A stretch of 64,000 nucleotides of DNA from a virus: IMG/VR virus record IMGVR_UViG_3300015371_000015, positions 1-64,000 of that record; one strand, given 5' to 3'. The notes beneath the pieces were generated by a model. That model was not told the origin of the DNA, did not search any database, and worked only from the letters and a program-made list of their open reading frames with translations. Shown in pieces: positions 62,954 through 64,000 of this stretch (position 1 is its first letter; each line of letters begins with the position of its first letter). Position numbers and translations under genes: made by a program.

Positions 62954-63124
62954 ATGCCTACACCCAAAGTGCACTGGCGTTGTGCCAACGTCGATGAACC
63001 CACGTGCATCATTCCCAATCCAAATCGGGAATACATCACGACGGACGACCCGACGAAGGTCACTTGCAAGAAGTGCATCAACGGCATATTCTTCCCGAAC
63101 CACAGGGAGATTCGAAATTACTGA
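62954..63124 (+). CDS. 56-residue zinc-ribbon-like protein
   Basis: ATG 62954, TAAGGAGA upstream. WRCANVDEPTCIIPNPN and VTCKKCINGIFFPNHRE give Cys-x7-Cys ... Cys-x2-Cys, suited to one zinc ion. Complete promoter-to-terminator unit. Function unknown. Confidence 0.6.
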   Translation: MPTPKVHWRCANVDEPTCIIPNPNREYITTDDPTKVTCKKCINGIFFPNHREIRNY

Positions 63125-63125
63125 G

Positions 63126-63152
63126 CTAGGCCCTTTCGAGGGCTTAGTTTTT
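63126..63152 (+). terminator. Terminator 9
   Basis: CTAGGCCCT-TTCG-AGGGCTTAG then TTTTTG. Confidence 0.85.
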
Positions 63153-63161
63153 GCTCTCTGA

Positions 63162-63190
63162 TCGCGTAGGAAACAATGCATATAATGACA
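63162..63190 (+). promoter_or_regulatory. Class-29 phage promoter, copy 17
   Basis: TCGCG, AACAA and TATAATGACA at the invariant length. Confidence 0.85.
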
Positions 63191-63213
63191 CCTACACCAT
63201 TCAGGAGACCACA

Positions 63214-63429
63214 ATGTTCAACGACGTTTGCGGTAACTGGACCGTCTACCACAGCCTCGCCGTTTCGCTCTTCGTCGGAATGAGCATCTTCACCGGTAGC
63301 AGTGTGCTGATCGCCATCAACGAATGGCTCGCACGCCGCGCCGACAAGAAGCTCGCCAAGAAGAACGAGCAGCAGCCCGTGGTCGTCGACCCCGACACCG
63401 CCTACAACCACGCCATTCACGGCATCTGA
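63214..63429 (+). CDS. Small membrane protein
   Basis: 71 aa from ATG 63214, CAGGAGA upstream. One membrane helix (SLAVSLFVGMSIFTGSSVLI) flanked by a short outer end and a Lys/Arg-rich inner helix (RRADKKLAKKNEQQ). Own promoter and terminator. Confidence 0.65.
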   Translation: MFNDVCGNWTVYHSLAVSLFVGMSIFTGSSVLIAINEWLARRADKKLAKKNEQQPVVVDPDTAYNHAIHGI

Positions 63430-63439
63430 CATGTAGACA

Positions 63440-63470
63440 ACCCGCCCCAGCATATCTAGGGGTTAGGGTT
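63440..63470 (+). terminator. GGTTAGGGTTT-class terminator 10
   Basis: CCCCAG...CTAGGGG then TTAGGGTTTCG. Confidence 0.8.
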
Positions 63471-63499
63471 TCGCGTAGGTAACAACTCCTTAAATGAGA
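63471..63499 (+). promoter_or_regulatory. Class-29 phage promoter, copy 18
   Basis: TCGCG, AACAAC and TTAAATGAGA; abuts terminator 10. Confidence 0.9.
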
Positions 63500-63522
63500 T
63501 ACCCATCCATAAGGAGAAGCCA

Positions 63523-63741
63523 ATGAACATCTTCGACCTCTTCATCGCCTACATCCAGCTACTGAGCCACGTGTTCCCGTACGCCGTCGTGTTCTGCCTG
63601 GGGTACTTCTTCTGCGACCACCAGTCCAAGAAGCAGTCCCGCCAGAGCAAGCGCCACGCCGTCGACGCATACGTCGCACAGTTCCCGGCTGTCAGCCGCC
63701 GAGAAGCCAAGAAGCTCATCACGTCCGACCCCATCCAGTAG
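63523..63741 (+). CDS. Small membrane protein
   Basis: 72 aa, TAAGGAGA upstream. One long hydrophobic segment (LLSHVFPYAVVFCLGYFFCD) and a basic helical tail (SKKQSRQSKRHAVDAYVAQF). Own promoter and terminator. Function unknown. Confidence 0.65.
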   Translation: MNIFDLFIAYIQLLSHVFPYAVVFCLGYFFCDHQSKKQSRQSKRHAVDAYVAQFPAVSRREAKKLITSDPIQ

Positions 63742-63748
63742 TACCTCA

Positions 63749-63781
63749 GCCCTGCCCCAGCATTTCTAGGGGTTAGGGTTT
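63749..63781 (+). terminator. GGTTAGGGTTT-class terminator 11
   Basis: CCCCAGCATTTCTAGGGG then TTAGGGTTT. Confidence 0.8.
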
Positions 63782-63788
63782 AGTCTCC

Positions 63789-63817
63789 TCGCGGAGGGAA
63801 CAACTCATATAATGAGA
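63789..63817 (+). promoter_or_regulatory. Class-29 phage promoter, copy 19
   Basis: TCGCG, AACAAC and TATAATGAGA at the invariant length. Confidence 0.9.
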
Positions 63818-63845
63818 TCCCATCCATTCTACGAAGGAGACCACA

Positions 63846-63998
63846 ATGACACGCACGACCATTCGCACCGTCGGTCGTGGCGCCAGCCAAGTGATCACCG
63901 GAACCGTCAAGAAGTTCCTGTGGTTCGTGCTGGGCGTCGCGCTCGCCGCTGCGTTGCTCGGAAGCCTCGTCATGGGCGTCATCATCAAGAACGTCTGA
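63846..63998 (+). CDS. 50-residue membrane protein
   Basis: ATG 63846, GAAGGAGA upstream. Basic N-terminus (TRTTIRTVGRGASQVITG) and one membrane helix (FLWFVLGVALAAALLGSLVM). Ends two bases before the window edge. Last of the single-gene units seen. Confidence 0.65.
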   Translation: MTRTTIRTVGRGASQVITGTVKKFLWFVLGVALAAALLGSLVMGVIIKNV

Positions 63999-64000
63999 TC

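Noticed and set aside
34672-63782. Telomere-like TTAGGGTTT motifs
   Set aside because: They occur once per locus as the tail of hairpin terminators, not as tandem arrays.

Overview
The window is a 64 kb stretch of a large tailed phage (siphovirus type) of an actinobacterial host. The evidence is the HK97-type head module, the siphoviral tail module with a 1,774-residue tape measure protein, a ReqiPepy6 Gp37-like baseplate protein, r1t-like holin, moderately high GC, frequent GTG starts, and many tiny membrane genes at the right end. All supported genes are on the + strand. I cannot name the phage; a Streptomyces or related actinophage is the best guess.

Layout. 0.1-13.2 kb: tail fibres and tips, including an alpha/beta-hydrolase fibre and a GH26-like fibre, a peptidoglycan-amidase-like pair, an EEP-family nuclease and an HNH protein. 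13.2-21.2 kb: head genes (2H-phosphoesterase protein with a KGMKWGVR motif, terminase, portal, fused protease-capsid protein). 21.2-31.7 kb: connector, tail tube, chaperone, tape measure and baseplate. 31.7-33.3 kb: small membrane and holin genes. 33.3-44.4 kb: early-type region of small, mostly membrane genes, many with their own promoter and terminator. 44.4-53.3 kb: replication block with a helicase-primase-polymerase fusion, thymidylate synthase, sigma-like factor and SSB-like protein. 53.3-59.8 kb: an RNA-rich region around a Ro60/TROVE gene. 59.8-64 kb: more small single-gene units.

The most striking content is RNA. (1) A Ro60 orthologue (54776-56548) is flanked by seven Y-RNA-like RNA genes. 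All share two paired stems, conserved GTCGAA and GGTTA[AT]C elements, and a 3' ACAT element. At least three carry a circularly permuted tRNA-like head (T arm, closed acceptor stem, D arm), as in bacterial YrlA RNAs. (2) Nineteen copies of a fixed-length 29-base promoter element drive the small genes. Many sit directly after a hairpin terminator ending in GGTTAGGGTTT. (3) Several of these promoters drive structured RNAs instead of proteins. One (36365-36499) has four hairpins with the same ATTGC loop, a compensated stem change, and a 16-bp closing stem. (4) A tRNA-like gene with an abnormal anticodon arm and two further structured RNAs lie at 59.4-59.8 kb.

Working model (inference): the left 33 kb is the late virion and lysis programme. 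The right half is the early and middle programme, with many monocistronic host-takeover genes under one promoter class, a compact single-protein replisome, and a phage Ro60/Y-RNA ribonucleoprotein set probably acting in RNA decay or RNA quality control during infection.
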